DNA of 64,000 nucleotides from Collybia mongolica (GCA_013420905.1 JAAXNY010000008.1:3038001-3102000), one strand, 5' to 3'. Shown: positions 22,095-33,453, counted from the stretch's first letter. The notes: generated by a model not told the origin, from the letters alone. A program made the numbers and translations.

Positions 22095-23017
22095 ATGACC
22101 GACCCGATGGCCCGAAAGGCGAAGCTCGAGGCCGATGAATGGGGGAGAGAGGTCACTCCGACGAGCATCGTCTGCAATGGCTGCGATAAGAAGATACTCC
22201 TCGATCAACGCGGCGAGTACTATCCGGGTCTTTGGATTAAGCATCGTAAAAAATGCAAAATGATTGCGGAAAAGTCAGGCATCAAAAATCCTCCCAGTGT
22301 AAGGCGCCCTTCGTGAGATACTAGGGGTCTAGCTAACGCGCCTCACTACTCCAGGCGGCAGGCAGAACATCGGCTAGGAAGAGCGTCGTACGGAGTTTCA
22401 GTCCAGACAACGGAGGCGCCACGTCGATGATGCGTGTGGCCAATAGCACACCCAATTGGCAGGTCGATATTGGAAGCTCGCCTTGTGGGCGTAGTGTTTC
22501 TCCTTCCACCATAAGTTCACGGTCTTCAAGTGTTGGCCCATCGAGGACCTTACCTTCTATATCTGTGCACGAAAGATACAGTGAGCCAGTTTACTCTCTG
22601 CGCCCAAGGACCATCGCTCCACCCGGGGAGCTTGAGTTCGATTATGTGGCGGGGCCACCGGAAACGTCCATATCCATAACACCGTTTGAGGACGCCCACG
22701 ATACGGATAATACCTATGATGAAGTCTCCACCTCGGATGGAGGTTACAAGCCCCCTTCATCCACATCCGTCGAGGGGAGCCATAGGGGCGCACGCGTCGG
22801 GAGTGACCGTTACTGGTCCGAGGCGCCATTCGATGGGGGTACGTGCATTCCTTCTTTGCAGTGAAAACCGGAGCCAATGAGGTGCATCTGTACAGGTTTG
22901 GGAGAGTCTTCGACGGGTTTATACCGGTTTTCGACTCGCTGGGAGCTAGTGAAGGTGTTCCCAGGCATGCACAAGAAGCATTATGAGAAGGATGGATTTG
23001 ACGAAGAGATGGCCTAG
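22095..23017 (+). CDS. C-C-H-C motif protein of the duplicated unit (copy A)
   Basis: Exons 22095-22298, 22355-22838 and 22896-23017 join in frame to 269 residues from ATG 22095. The frame is open back to 21960, after a CTCAG acceptor, so an upstream exon may exist. The N-terminal part has CNGCDKKILLDQRGEYYPGL followed by W-x2-HRKKC, a Cys2-His-Cys arrangement that recurs in many Agaricomycete proteins and probably binds zinc. The middle is Ser/Pro-rich and disordered. The last exon gives a short ordered tail (TGLYRFSTRWELVKVF). All three exons are preserved in copy B. Expression and function unknown. Confidence 0.6.
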
Positions 23018-23750
23018 GTGTCGCCTTGACCCTCCATCTCACCAGTGTATGAAACCTGCGAATTACGTTGAGTCATGATACGGTGCTGTGTGTTGATCCG
23101 ACCTAGATGTTTGGCTCTTTTGACTATGATTTTTACAGAATGTATCTCGTACCCCAGAATACTATTTGCCAGCCGTTCTGCATGTTTCCTGGTAATATGA
23201 GGGTGTCGAAACGGGCGCGAGTAGTTCCAGTCCCATCCTTGTGGTAACAACGTGGCCCCAATGGTCTAAACGCTCTCCGTCTATCTGGCTGCACATACGC
23301 CGCGAGATTGTTGCCGTGCATGGGCGGTGCGGGAAGGATCGGGGGTAGCGAGGGTCCCTATTGCTACATGGGTCCAAGGATAGGTATTACTCGACCCCAT
23401 GAGTCCAGCGTCCAACATATCCTAGAGAACATGAACTTGCGTCCATGGCTAATACGTGGCGTGATCCAGGATGGGCCTGATGGCAACGTATCTGTCCCTA
23501 GGTTAAAGACGACCAATGAGCATTGATAGCGTACGGTGGTGGGCGTGGCGTCCGCTATACCCCATCGATGTGGCGTTATGGAGCATTGTATACGATGTTG
23601 AACGCGAATGTTGGGTTCGGCTGTCGGCTCTTTCCCTCCTCTGCCCTTGTTTCTCACTCTCCTGTACTCCGCACCCCGATACTCATGCAACTCTAGAATC
23701 TCTCTCTCAAACTCCATTGGCCACGGAAACACATACCAAGCAGATGCCAT
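23014..23750 (-). CDS. Possible spliced gene at the right end of copy A, unresolved
   Basis: Several minus-strand frames here (about 23750-23364, 23377-23133 and 23250-23014) read like exons of one gene. One segment is MEFEREILELHEYRG and another is HPHITRKHAERLANSILGYE. I could not find one splice pattern joining them. Copy B has the same frames plus a 14 bp insertion near 54293-54306 that would shift one of them. Confidence 0.25.
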
Positions 23751-23890
23751 AGGAAAACTGCACCTCGAAAGCCTAGTCTTGGAGGCAAACGGAACACGGA
23801 GACAGATGTTCTGGGAGTATTAGGAATAGAGGTGGGGAACTCGCAAACACACACGGTATTATACATTTATTTCATATTCAGTGGCTTTTT

Positions 23891-23975
23891 TAACTTCGTG
23901 AATCCTTATTTTTCTATTTCGTAGCGTTACAGGGGAGGGAGTCAAAAATCGGCATTAGTGGGCCACTCATAGTAC
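23891..23975 (+). repeat. 85 bp direct repeat, right copy
   Basis: Second copy of the 18978-19062 sequence, in the same orientation. It marks the exact point where similarity between copies A and B ends. It is absent from the right end of copy B. Confidence 0.8.
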
Positions 23976-24206
23976 TATAGTACCCCTAACCCCCCAACAC
24001 GGGCATCTGGGATACCACCCCCCCCAACCCGAGAGCTCCTTCCCTCAGCTAACACTCGTTTGGTCTCCCTCCTGAACATCTCCGCGTGTACTTCTGGTGG
24101 CGTGTTTAAGAAGGCGCGCTGTTGAGGCTTGCTAAGCTGTCGGATGAAGTACAGCAGACGGACGATGTGGGTGGGGTCCCATCCGGATGCGATGATTTTC
24201 TTCTTT
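23975..24206 (-). pseudogene. C-terminal stump of an unrecognised gene ending at the repeat edge
   Basis: On the minus strand a clearly protein-like frame runs from about 24206 and includes WDPTHIVRLLYFIRQLSKPQ and EVHAEMFRRETKRVLAEG. It then enters a Gly-rich stretch and meets TAG at 23977-23975. That stop lies at the very end of the 85 bp repeat, so the native C-terminus was probably cut off by arrival of copy A. Upstream exons are likely (an acceptor-like AAAG precedes the frame), but I could not join them. The ORF on the opposite strand (24122-24508) is its shadow. Confidence 0.45.
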
Positions 24207-25115
24207 GTTTATCCATTCTTCGGTGGGCATGTGCTCTGCGACTGCTGCTGGGGGTGGAGGAGGTGATGGAGGTTCTGATTCTGTGTTGGTTATTGCTCTC
24301 TCATCTTTGGCACGGGCGCTGTGTCGGTGGCTGTTGTCTGGCCTACAGGTTCCGCAGGCTTCGCAGGAGATTTATGCATCATATTATTGTCTACACCTTG
24401 TCCATGTGGTCTCCTTGGCGAGGACCTTCATCGGACCCCGATGATTGCAAACAGCCGCAAACTATGATTCGATCAGAAAGGTTTTTTTGCGTTTCAACAA
24501 CGACCTGAGCAACGGTCACGGGGCCACAACCGTTTCATTTCACTTCACTTCCCCAGCGTCGATATACATATATCCAGTATCCAGTATACGATTCACAACC
24601 CTGGCGCTACCGCACAATCCATGGACAAACCACCGCAGCTTCAATCCCCTGACCGTGTCCTGACATCATCATCCAATCGGGCAGAACGCATGGCGAGCGC
24701 TTCGAGTTCGCGCTTCTCGGGGAGCGGCTAGCCGCTGTTACGCAAATTGGATGGGCCTCGAGAACGCCTTGGAACGAAACGATCAGATGTTAAATGATGG
24801 CTGATCAGACGCTCGTCGCGCAGCATGTGCTCGTCCCGCCCCCGAGACGACGCGAAGCTGGCCTGCTGACGATATTGCGCGAACGGGGTGTTACCCGTTG
24901 CCCTGGGGAGCACATGGGCACGGCGCGTCTCGTGGGGTGCTTGATATCCTCGATTCGATATCTCTGCATATTTCGCAAAAAGGCTGCGAGTGTGCCCGCC
25001 TAATCTTTTTTGGAACGTTGTATCCATCCGAAGCGGATCCTTCGTTTACATATTGGGGGACTTCTGACCGCTCGAGCCCATGTGGTGTGATGGCTGGACT
25101 TTCATGCTGGGGGGG
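24207..25115. other. Region without a resolved gene
   Basis: It may hold 5' exons of the truncated minus-strand gene ending at 23975. A 99-codon minus-strand ORF at 24728-25027 is rich in Arg/Ser and shows no motif. Confidence 0.4.
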
Positions 25116-25122
25116 TATAAAA
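25116..25122 (+). promoter_or_regulatory. TATA box of the M35 protease gene
   Basis: TATAAAA follows a run of seven G, 61 bp before the start codon at 25183. Sequence and spacing fit a core promoter for a secreted, inducible enzyme gene. Confidence 0.55.
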
Positions 25123-25182
25123 TGAGAAACTAGGATGGGTGTGGTCTATAGGTTCTCTAAGCCTATACACCTATCCTTAAAC

Positions 25183-26606
25183 ATGTTCCGCCCTGCCGTG
25201 TTGCTCAGCTTTGTTGCGTTGGCCCTTGGGCTATCGACCGGCGACTTGAAGGTCTCTGTCAAGGCCATCTCGTCCTCGGTGGACTCCGTCGACGACATCG
25301 TCATCTCCGCGGTCGTCACCAACCCCACCAACGAGGACATCCGCGTCATCTCCAAGAACAACATCCTGGACCCAACAGCGACTAAATCATTCGCAGTCTC
25401 CAAGCAAGGCGACGAGCTCCTCTTCTCCGGTATTCGCGTACGCTCCTCTCACCCCTATCTGCCCTCCTCCACTGACCCGTATGCACTTAGGCAACATACG
25501 ACCTCAGCGCCGCAGGCGTCTACACCACCATCCCCGCCGGCGGCTCAATCGCTGTCAACCACACAGGCCTCGGCGCGCTATACGACTTTGAAGCCCTCGG
25601 CACAGGCACCTTCACCTTTGAACCGAGCACGCACTTCCAAACCGGGCCCGACGCGCCGATCATCGAGGCGACCTCGAACCCCGTCGACATTACCGTCAAA
25701 AAGGACGTCGCGAAGCGCTCGTTCATCCCCCACGAGCGCCGGCTCTCCACGCCGAGCTGTGGCGACCCAACCAGGCGCCAGGTGATCACGGACTCTCTGA
25801 CGTATGCGCGCTCGATGGCTGGCGGGGCTGCGACGGATATTAGGACGCACCCGAACTCGGCAGAGTGGAATACGTACTTTGGCGGGAACTCGCAGGATGA
25901 TATTTGGTATCGCCATGATATCATCGCTGGGGACTTGGCGTCGTCTGGAACTCGCATGTATGCCTTTTTTGTGTGGATAAACGACGTGGGCTGAGCTTGG
26001 TTTGTTAGAATCTCGTGCAGTGACCCTGCTGGCATTTGTGGTGGCTCGGGCGGTGTGATTGCGTACACTCTGCTTGTCACCAGTGGCGGAAACATTGTGG
26101 GAAGCGACGTAAGCGTTCTTTCTCGTTCTTCTTTACGCACTGAGATTGAGCTCTGTCAAGATCTATACCTGTGACATCTTCTTCACATCCGTCGGGACCA
26201 CAACCAGTATTTGCACTGGTGCGTTACTTGTTCATCTAACCTCCCCACCGTATCCGCATCTTAACCTCCCATCCCCCAGGCGGATTCGACTCAACAACGT
26301 CCAGCAGAGGCGGTGTCATCCTGCATGAAGTATGTTTTTCCCCCGACCCACTCTACCATCTGACTTCATGCTTACTGTGTCCCGAACCACAGCTATCCCA
26401 CGCGACCTCGGGCACCTCGGATCTCGGCTACGGCTGCTCCGTGACTGCCTCGCTGAGCGTGGCGGACAAGCGCAATAATGCGGATAACTACAGGGTGAGT
26501 CGCTCGTTTTTGTCGTTGTTGTTGTTTTGGGTGTGGGTGCTGATGGGGTTGTGTTTTTTTTTTTTAGTGCATGGGTTTGGCGATTTATAAGCATTATAAT
26601 TGTTAG
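25183..26606 (+). CDS. Secreted M35 metalloendopeptidase (deuterolysin / peptidyl-Lys type)
   Basis: Seven exons (25183-25437, 25491-25957, 26009-26108, 26161-26218, 26280-26329, 26393-26494, 26568-26606) give 356 residues. A signal peptide of about 18 residues (LLSFVALALGLS) is followed by an Ig-like propeptide (DLKVSVKAISSSVDSVDD...). A basic region, VAKRS, at about residue 180 is a likely maturation site. The mature domain has six or more Cys. Its zinc site HELSH is split by an intron after the Glu, followed by GTSDLGYGC, whose Asp is the third zinc ligand of the aspzincin class. The C-terminus ends YKHYNC, as in family members. The enzyme should cleave extracellular proteins. No lesion seen. 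Confidence 0.9.
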
Positions 26607-26681
26607 ATTGCAATTTGGGGGTGACATGAATAGTAAAGAATTTTTCTTTTTGAATTTTGAGAATGTTGGCTTTTGGGAGAG

Positions 26682-27134
26682 TTATTTTTCGTTGAGTTTG
26701 GGTTTTGAGTTGCTGGTTTGATACCGGGTGAATTGCTTCGCGTCAATTCCTGAGGTGTAACTGGTGACGCGCAAAACTTTCGTCATAAAGGCTGTCTCGG
26801 GAGGCATGGAAAAAAGGGCTTGCAGAAGACTTCCTTTGCAGGTGGCTTCAATTGCCATGATCGACGGCTTGACCTCAAATTCTGAGCTTTTTAAAACTTT
26901 TCTGTGTATTGCCCAGCTTTTTGAAGCGTCACTAGTATGCGATGCTTCAACATAAACTCCTGTAAAGGGCGTCAACGGTCTTTTGAGTAAAGCAAACAGT
27001 TGTTTCGATCTTTTTATACGAGGGCCAAAGGCCCAAAACTGAGAAGTTTCAAAAAAAGGACTTTTATTTTTCACCGGAATTATCTGTTTCCGTGTCCAAA
27101 AGCTTGTATATTCTAAAGTATTACATATGCACAA
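26682..27134 (-). CDS. Orphan 150-codon ORF, doubtful
   Basis: A continuous minus-strand frame between the M35 gene and the coiled-coil gene. It contains TPFTGVYVEASHTSDASKSW and SMPPETAFMTKVLRV, and its composition is not low-complexity. There is no signal peptide, repeat or family I recognise. Convergent flanking transcription units make this 3' flank for both neighbours. A leftover of an organellar or transferred sequence is possible. Confidence 0.25.
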   Translation of the reverse strand: MCICNTLEYTSFWTRKQIIPVKNKSPFFETSQFWAFGPRIKRSKQLFALLKRPLTPFTGVYVEASHTSDASKSWAIHRKVLKSSEFEVKPSIMAIEATCKGSLLQALFSMPPETAFMTKVLRVTSYTSGIDAKQFTRYQTSNSKPKLNEK

Positions 27135-27320
27135 GTTGCTCTTATAATACAGTTATTCCTACAAGCTTAAGAAGCAGTGGATTTTTTTTAGTCATTTTTA
27201 AGTATTCAGGAGAGGTACTACCGAGCTGAAGACGGGTAGCAATGAGGAATGGGAGAACGATCAGGCTCAGAAGCCAACACCTGAGGAGGAGAGGCGAGGC
27301 GAGTTGGGAAGGGAGTGTGA

Positions 27321-30300
27321 TCAGGAAGGAGGAGGAGGAGGAGGAGGAGCGCCGTCGTTCTTCGGTGCGAACTTTTTGGCACGGCTCTTCAACTGGGCGA
27401 TATGCGCATCCGGATCACGTGCGTTCTGGATCGTGTTTCCGAGCCCAGAGGTCGTGGAGGCGACGGAGCGCCGAGTAGGGTCGTTGGGGTGCACGACGGG
27501 CTTGAGGCCGCTTCTTACGCCCTTGAGCATGGACGCGAAGTCGGACGCGGCCTCGGATACGATTTCCAAGGGCTGCTGTGGATATGAGGGGCTGGTCAGC
27601 ATATGTGGAAAAGGAGAGGGGGGGAGAAGAGGATAACGACAGACCTTGCGCCGCAATTTTCGCGGTCTCGCTTCCTCCGAAGCCTTGTTTCCTGATAGGC
27701 TTGGAACGTGAGGACGGGAGGCGGAGGGTGAGGGAACCGGTTCAGGTTCTTTGGTTTGCCCTGGAACCTGTTGTATGTGTTGTTCTTGCGACTCCGGCGC
27801 TTGTTCTGGCAGTTGGGGAGGTCGCTCTTGCTGCTCGACCTCAACCTTTGCTTCGATTTCTTGGCGAGGCTCGTCGAGGACATCTGCTTGCTCTATGTGA
27901 TGCCGCGTTTCGCCTTCAGCCGGTTGCGCGGGTGATTCGCGCGTTTCCTCCTTGGACCCCTCCTCTTCGCGGAGTAGTGCAATCCTGGTACAACCCTCCT
28001 CCACTTCCTGGACCCGTGTTTTCTCTTCCTCTTGAAGCTGCGCGTGTGCCGACGCAAGCTTGTCCTCTATCTCCCGCATCCGTTGGGCCTCTTCTTCCCG
28101 GAACTCCTCCATTTTTCGGCATAAGAGCCGGTTTTCTTCCACCTGCTGCAGGAGTTGCACATCCAGTTGGTTTCGCTCGTTGCGTTCTTCGAGGAACCTG
28201 TGTTCCTTGTGAGCGAGTTCTTGGATGTGCGTTTCGCCTTCCTCTTGCAGCCCTGCAACTCGGTCCTGGAACTCCTTTGACTCCTGGACTCGCAGCTGCC
28301 TCTCCTCCTGAAGCTGAGCATGTGCTGACGCAAGCTTGTTTTCCACCTCCAGCATCCGCTGGGCCTTCTCCTTTTGGACCTCCTCTATTTTGCGGCATAA
28401 AAGCCGATTTTCCTCCGCCTGTTGAAAGAGGCGCACATCCTGCTGCTTTCGTTCGTCGCATCCTTCCAAAAACCTTTTTTCCTGGTCAGCGAGTTCCCGG
28501 GCGCACGTTTTGCCTTCCTCTTGTAACCTCGCCACTTCATCATTCAGCTCTTCCACCTCCTGAGCTCGCAGCTGCCTCTCCTCCTGAAGCTGCACATGCG
28601 CCGATGCGAGCTCGTTTTCCACCTCCAGTACCTGCTGGGCTCTCTCCTCTCGAAATTCCTCTATTTTTTGGCATAGAAGCCGGTTTTCCTCCGCCTGTTG
28701 AAAGAGGCGCACATCCTGCTGCTTTAGTTTGTCGCATCCTTCCAAAAACCTTTTTTCCTGGTCAGCGAGTTCCCGGGCGCGCATTTTGCCTTCCTCTTGT
28801 AACCTCGCCGCTTCGTCATGCAGCTCTTTCACCTGCTGAGCTCGCAGCAGCCTCTCCTCCTGAAGCTGCACGTGCGCCGATGCGAGCTCGTTTTCCACCT
28901 CCATTACCTGCTGGGCTCTCTCCTCCCGAAATTCCTCTATTTTTTGGCATAGAAGCCGGTTTTCCTCCGCCTGTTGACAGAGGCGCACATCCTGCTGCTT
29001 TCGTTCGCCGCATCCTTCCAAAAACCTATTTTCCTGGTCAGCGAGTTCCCGGGCGCACGTTTTGCCTTCCTCTTGTAACCTCGCCACTTCGTCGTGCAGC
29101 TCTTTCACCTCCTGAGCTCGCAGCCGCCTCTCCTCCTGAAGCTGCACGTGCGCCGATGTGAGCTCGTCTCCCCCCTCCAGCTGTTTCTGGGACCCTTCCT
29201 TCCGAAGCTCCTCTATATTGCGGCTCAGGAGCCGGTTTTCTTCCATTTGGTGAAGGAGACATTCTTCTTGTTGCCTCTGCTCGCCGAGCTCGGCCTGGAA
29301 TTGTTCTTCTTGATAGGCGTGTTCCTGAGCGAGTTCTTCAATTGCCTTCTGTATTCTGGCAGTTGTGGCCTGTGTCTCCGCCTCCTCTTGAACCCACTGC
29401 TCTTCTTCCTCTCGGAGCCGTGCACGCATCGACGCAAGCTCGCCCCCCATGTTCAACAGTCTCTGGGCCCCCACTTTCTGGAACTCCTCTATTTGTTGGC
29501 CCAAAAGCGAGTTTTCTTCTTTTTGTTGGGAAAGGCGTATTTCTTGTTGTTTCTGCTCATCGATCGATGCCTGGAGTTTTTGCTTTTGGTCGGCACATTC
29601 CCGAGCGCACTTTTCTTTCTCTATTCTTAACTCCAGAACCATGACCCGTGCCTGCTTCTCCGCCTGCACGCGCAGTTGCTCCTCTTTCACAAGCTCCGCG
29701 CACACTTGAACCAACTCATCCTCTATCTTCGCCATCCTGTCATCCATTCCCACCATCTTCTGCATCTCCCCCCCCAATAGCTCCTTTATTTTTTGGTGTA
29801 GCGACCTATTCTCTCCCAAAAGGTCCGCTACGGTTTGCTTCCACTCATCACGCTCCTCCTGGAGTTTTTGTTCCAGATTGGCGCGCTCCTGAACGTGTTT
29901 CTCCTCTTTCTCCAGTAGTGTTGCCGCCGCGACTTGTAAATCGTTCTCCTGGGCCTGTCGCGTCTGTTCCTCACCATGGAGTTGTCTGCGTGCTTTAGTC
30001 AGACTTTCTTTGAGAGTTTCAATGTTTTGCTGCAGACACGTGTTCTCCTCTACCAGGTGCGTCAATCGAGTCGTGGCCTGCTCTCGGGCCCCTGATTCTT
30101 CCTCGAGCCGCTTCTTTGTGTACTCCTCTCGGAGTCCCACAGTCCTCGCCCATTCTGCCTCTTCCTGTGTTCTTTGTTGCTCCTCTCTGAGCCGCTCATG
30201 TACTTGAGCTAATTTGACCGAGGTTTCTCGAGCACTTTCCGCCCCTTCGACCCGTAGGTCTTCAATGTTTTGCCGGAGCAATCTGTTCTCTTCAACCTGA

Positions 30301-33300
30301 CGCAAATTTTCTGCCTCCAATTGTGCTCTATCCTCTCCCCTCAGCACGCCTCTGGCCTTCTCAAGCAACTCCATCGTCACCCGTGCATGCATATCATTGT
30401 CCGCCTGGATGCGCAACCGAACACAATCTTGCCGACGATGATTGAGCTCTTCCTCCAGACCTGCATTCTCCGCCATTAACCGTTCCCGGTCTTCTTTCCA
30501 CTGGCGCTCTCGCTCTTGCCACATGTGGGCTTCCTTCTTCCTCGTGTCACGTCTGAGTCCGAGTTCTAGTTCCAAGGCGCGTCTCCGCTCTTCCGTCACT
30601 GTCCGCGTGCGCAACTTTGGCCTTTCTGACTGCGGCCATTTGGCATGTTCGGCGAGTGGCGAACGGAGGATTGGAATTGGGGACGTGGTGCTGGGTTCAG
30701 AAGCGTCGTTATTCGGTACTTCTGCGTAGGCAGACTCGGCCTGTACGAAACAAACAGCAGTCAGTATCAATAACATTCACTTCAGAAGAGAAACCTACCG
30801 GCAGCTCTAGCTCTGTCTCCGAAGGTTGGACGAATTCAGACAAGCCCGTTTCCCCAGGGATACCTTCGCAGTGGACCGCCTTTCCCACAACCGACGCTAT
30901 ACCATTCAACTGCGCGGGAGACTCCTCGATCTCAGAGTCAGATTCGTCCATCCTGACCGGTGGGGGCAGGTACTCATCCATATTAATCGATTCATCCGTT
31001 ACGTCAGGTGTTGCTTCCCTCCTAACGTTGACGAATGCCTCAGCCCGCGTCGGGTTGCAAGATGTTTCTTTAACAAACCCTTCGATCAAAGTCTCCAGTT
31101 GGTGGATCACTGGCGCGATTGATAATTCGCTACCCAGTGACCCCAGCTCCCCGACATCTGCAGAGCACTCTGCACTTAAGAATGACGATTCCGACTCAGG
31201 CGTTTGTCGCCACACTGAAGTATTCACCGGTTCAAGGTGTATGGCCCCGATCCCAGACTCGAACTCGTTGGCGTGTTCGGCCGGCAACAACGCTTCGAAA
31301 TCAAAGTCGATTTCCTCGAGAGTCGTCAAACCAGGGAAAGTCGAGATGAATGGACGCGACGAGCCTTTCGTTGGCGTGGCGGGACTGGCCTTATGAATGG
31401 CGGACAGCTCATCGTACGACACTGAACCGTTGACACCTGAAAAGAGGTTGCCCGTAGTACCGGGAGCTGAGGGCTCGTGCATTGGCTGCCACTCTGACTT
31501 ATTCCCAACTTCGAAATGTATCATCTCCAACCCAGAGTCGACATCAGACTTGGTCTCTTCCACATGTTCAACCTCCCCCAGAGCCGCGAAATTCAAGTCG
31601 ATCTCTTCCATGGTTAACTTCCCGAAGACGGCCGGGCTGGAAGAATGAAACAACTCTTTTGACGTTGGGGTGGTACGTGACAGGGTTTTAACATTAGTGG
31701 GACCAGGAGACTCAGTTCGGGTGCCGGAAACATTACTTTGGAAGAGGACGGGATCCCTTCGGGTACTAGTGGCTCTGGAAAAAGCTGTACTAGAGTTCCT
31801 CTTGGTGTGGCTAGAGGTCTGAGTGGTGGAGCCGATGAAGGTACGTGGAAGAGGAAGGACCTTGGATTGAACTGAAGCATTAGCGTACACCTTTCCGACA
31901 GGCGGTAAGATCGTGTCCGTCTGAATGGAGCGAGAAGAGTATCTGGGAGACCTACTCCTTGTCTGGGTGGAGCGGGACGTTTTCGGGCCTCGCGAGCTGG
32001 TCTGCGTCGCGATGGAAATAGAAGCGGCGTTCGCGGTCTGTGTCGACTGACACTCTAGGGAAGGGGAGCCGGTCTGGATGGCACACGAGCTGGTGGCGAT
32101 ACATGTCTGGGTTGCGTGCGAAACCATATCGGCCTGCGTCTGTGTTGACAAGTGAGCTCGAACTTGTACCGACGAACTCTGTGGGAGAGCGCAAGTCCCA
32201 ACCTCAGCATACGTTTTCCTGGGCGTTGGAGGCGCAAGCGTTGTTTCGTTGAAGGGAGTCCTCTCGTTCCGAGGCGCAACGCGAGGTCTTGGAATAGCTT
32301 CCGACCTCGTGATAGCCGCGGCAGCTGCAGACTGGGCAGCGTCAGCTCTCGGCGGAACTTCGACAATGCATTCCCTGCCACCTCGAGCTACCGCGCCTGC
32401 GGCGGCGACTAGTCCAGCCACCATGACAAACCCTACGATTAGCGATACCTCTGTATTGCTATTGTCCATAGTGGCTGCCCTTTCTACGCGGGCATCCCCT
32501 TGCATGCTGCCAGCACCCCACTCTCGTGCAACAATACGGGCATAGTTCTTCAGGAGTGCCTGTATTTTGTCGTTATCCAAATCCAGAGAGAGGATGGCCC
32601 GTAGTACGCGGCGGAGGCGGTTCTTTAACCCAGGGATGACTTCAGCGAGTAAAACCAGGACGAAAATGGCTGAACTGAGAAGAAAGAAGGCGAACCACCA
32701 CATTGAGAGGTGAGGAAGCGGGTTTGGATCCGGCTCTTTAGCGGCGGCGGACGGTGGAGGCGGTGGAGGCGGTGGTGGGGGAGGTTCTTCCCGGTCAGCA
32801 GTCGGACCGCTAGCACGATCGTCGATTTCTTCGTCACCCGCAACTTCCTGGTCGTCGTCATCATCAAAGAAATCCTGGTTGATGAAGGTATCCTCGCCTT
32901 CCTCGTCTTCGTCGTCTTCGTCGCCTCTACCACCGTGCCGACGCCGAACAGGGTGCGGGTGAGGCGTAGGCGGGTAACGGATCGGGGATCCATCGCGGGG
33001 AGGGGGCGTGAAAGACGCTGATCGTGAGTAACGGTGCGCTCCAGAACGCGTGGTGGGGGCGTCTTGAGTCCCTCGCGCCTTCCTCCAACGCGTAGCTGAC
33101 AAAGCCAGGCAGAGAACGATAGCGGCGCTCGTTACTAGGAGCGGAAGACCTGGCGCCATTTGAGCCTGCCCATAAAACGCCTTGACGTCGAGGCCCGCCA
33201 TTGTTGGGTAACGGGGGACGGACGACCCGAGCGTGTCCACGACAGAGAGGGCGTACGTTGGCAGAGGTGGGGGGGGAAGCGGGGGTGGGACTAGTACCCG

Positions 33301-33453
33301 CAGGTTACGGGTTGGGAACCTGACGGGTTGCAATCGCTTCTCGGGACCGCGATAGCGATAGCGTACTGCTTCAATAATGATCTGAAGCAGAACAGTTGGG
33401 ATGAACCCGAAGATAATATGAGGAGTGGTCGATTCATATGAATGACCACCCAT
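27321..33453 (-). CDS. Large membrane-anchored coiled-coil protein, function unknown
   Basis: Two exons (33453-30799 and 30740-27321) give 2,024 residues. The 58 nt intron (30741-30798) has GTAGG...TACAG and keeps the frame. The N-terminal 280 residues hold three hydrophobic segments (IIFGFIPTVLLQIIIEAV; a second near 33.12 kb with IVLCLALSA; a third near 32.65 kb with WWFAFFLL) and a fourth near 32.42 kb (VGFVMVAGLVAAAGAVA). They are separated by Pro-rich and acidic stretches, one with 11 consecutive Pro. Next come about 500 Ser/Thr/Gln-rich residues with spaced TQT motifs, then about 900 residues of heptad-like Glu/Gln/Arg/Leu coiled coil. The coil includes tandem repeats of about 92 residues. 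The end is poly-Pro. A possible further intron of 69 nt near 27.57-27.64 kb is a multiple of three and open, so its use cannot be judged. A tether or scaffold on ER or nuclear envelope is a guess. Confidence 0.75.
28050..29165 (-). repeat. Tandem repeat, period about 276 bp (92 residues), in the coiled-coil gene
   Basis: About four units, seen as recurrences of CTCCTGAAGCTGCACRTGCG on the plus strand roughly every 276 bp (near 28.31, 28.59, 28.86 and 29.14 kb). Unit length is a multiple of three, so copy-number change would keep the frame. The central units are the most alike, which suggests recent unequal exchange. Divergent repeats continue to about 30.3 kb. The repeat also creates a long opposite-strand ORF (27578-29161) that is not a gene. 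Confidence 0.8.

Larger units (their letters stand above)
18371..23890. repeat. Duplicated unit, copy A (uninterrupted)
   Basis: About 5.5 kb nearly identical to 42225-42878 plus 50012-54890. The match starts at ACTATCAGTGGCCCAT and ends at 23890, where an 85 bp sequence already seen at 18978-19062 recurs in direct orientation. The unit holds a minus-strand acidic-protein gene, less certain minus-strand reading frames and a plus-strand gene with a C-C-H-C motif, all present in both copies. I see no transposase, reverse transcriptase, helicase or tyrosine recombinase in it. It may be a segmental duplication, a non-autonomous element or part of a larger element. Confidence 0.85.

Noticed and set aside
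21816..22244. 142-codon minus-strand ORF, present in both duplicated copies
   Set aside because: It is antisense to the C-C-H-C gene, which has introns in frame and a recognisable motif.
18371..23975. LTR retrotransposon or Helitron as explanation of the duplicated unit
   Set aside because: No reverse transcriptase, integrase, Rep or helicase is visible. The 85 bp repeats are too short for LTRs, and the shared left flank lies outside them.
24122..24508. 128-codon plus-strand ORF
   Set aside because: The minus strand of the same region gives a more protein-like frame with normal composition.
27578..29161. 527-codon plus-strand ORF rich in Pro/Ala/Leu
   Set aside because: It lies opposite the tandem repeats of the coiled-coil gene. 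The sense strand has heptad-like composition and a proper gene structure, while the plus-strand ORF only mirrors the repeat.
28050..29165. Regular repeats that could suggest a CRISPR array
   Set aside because: The period is 276 bp, units are coding and contiguous with no distinct spacers, and this is a eukaryotic genome.
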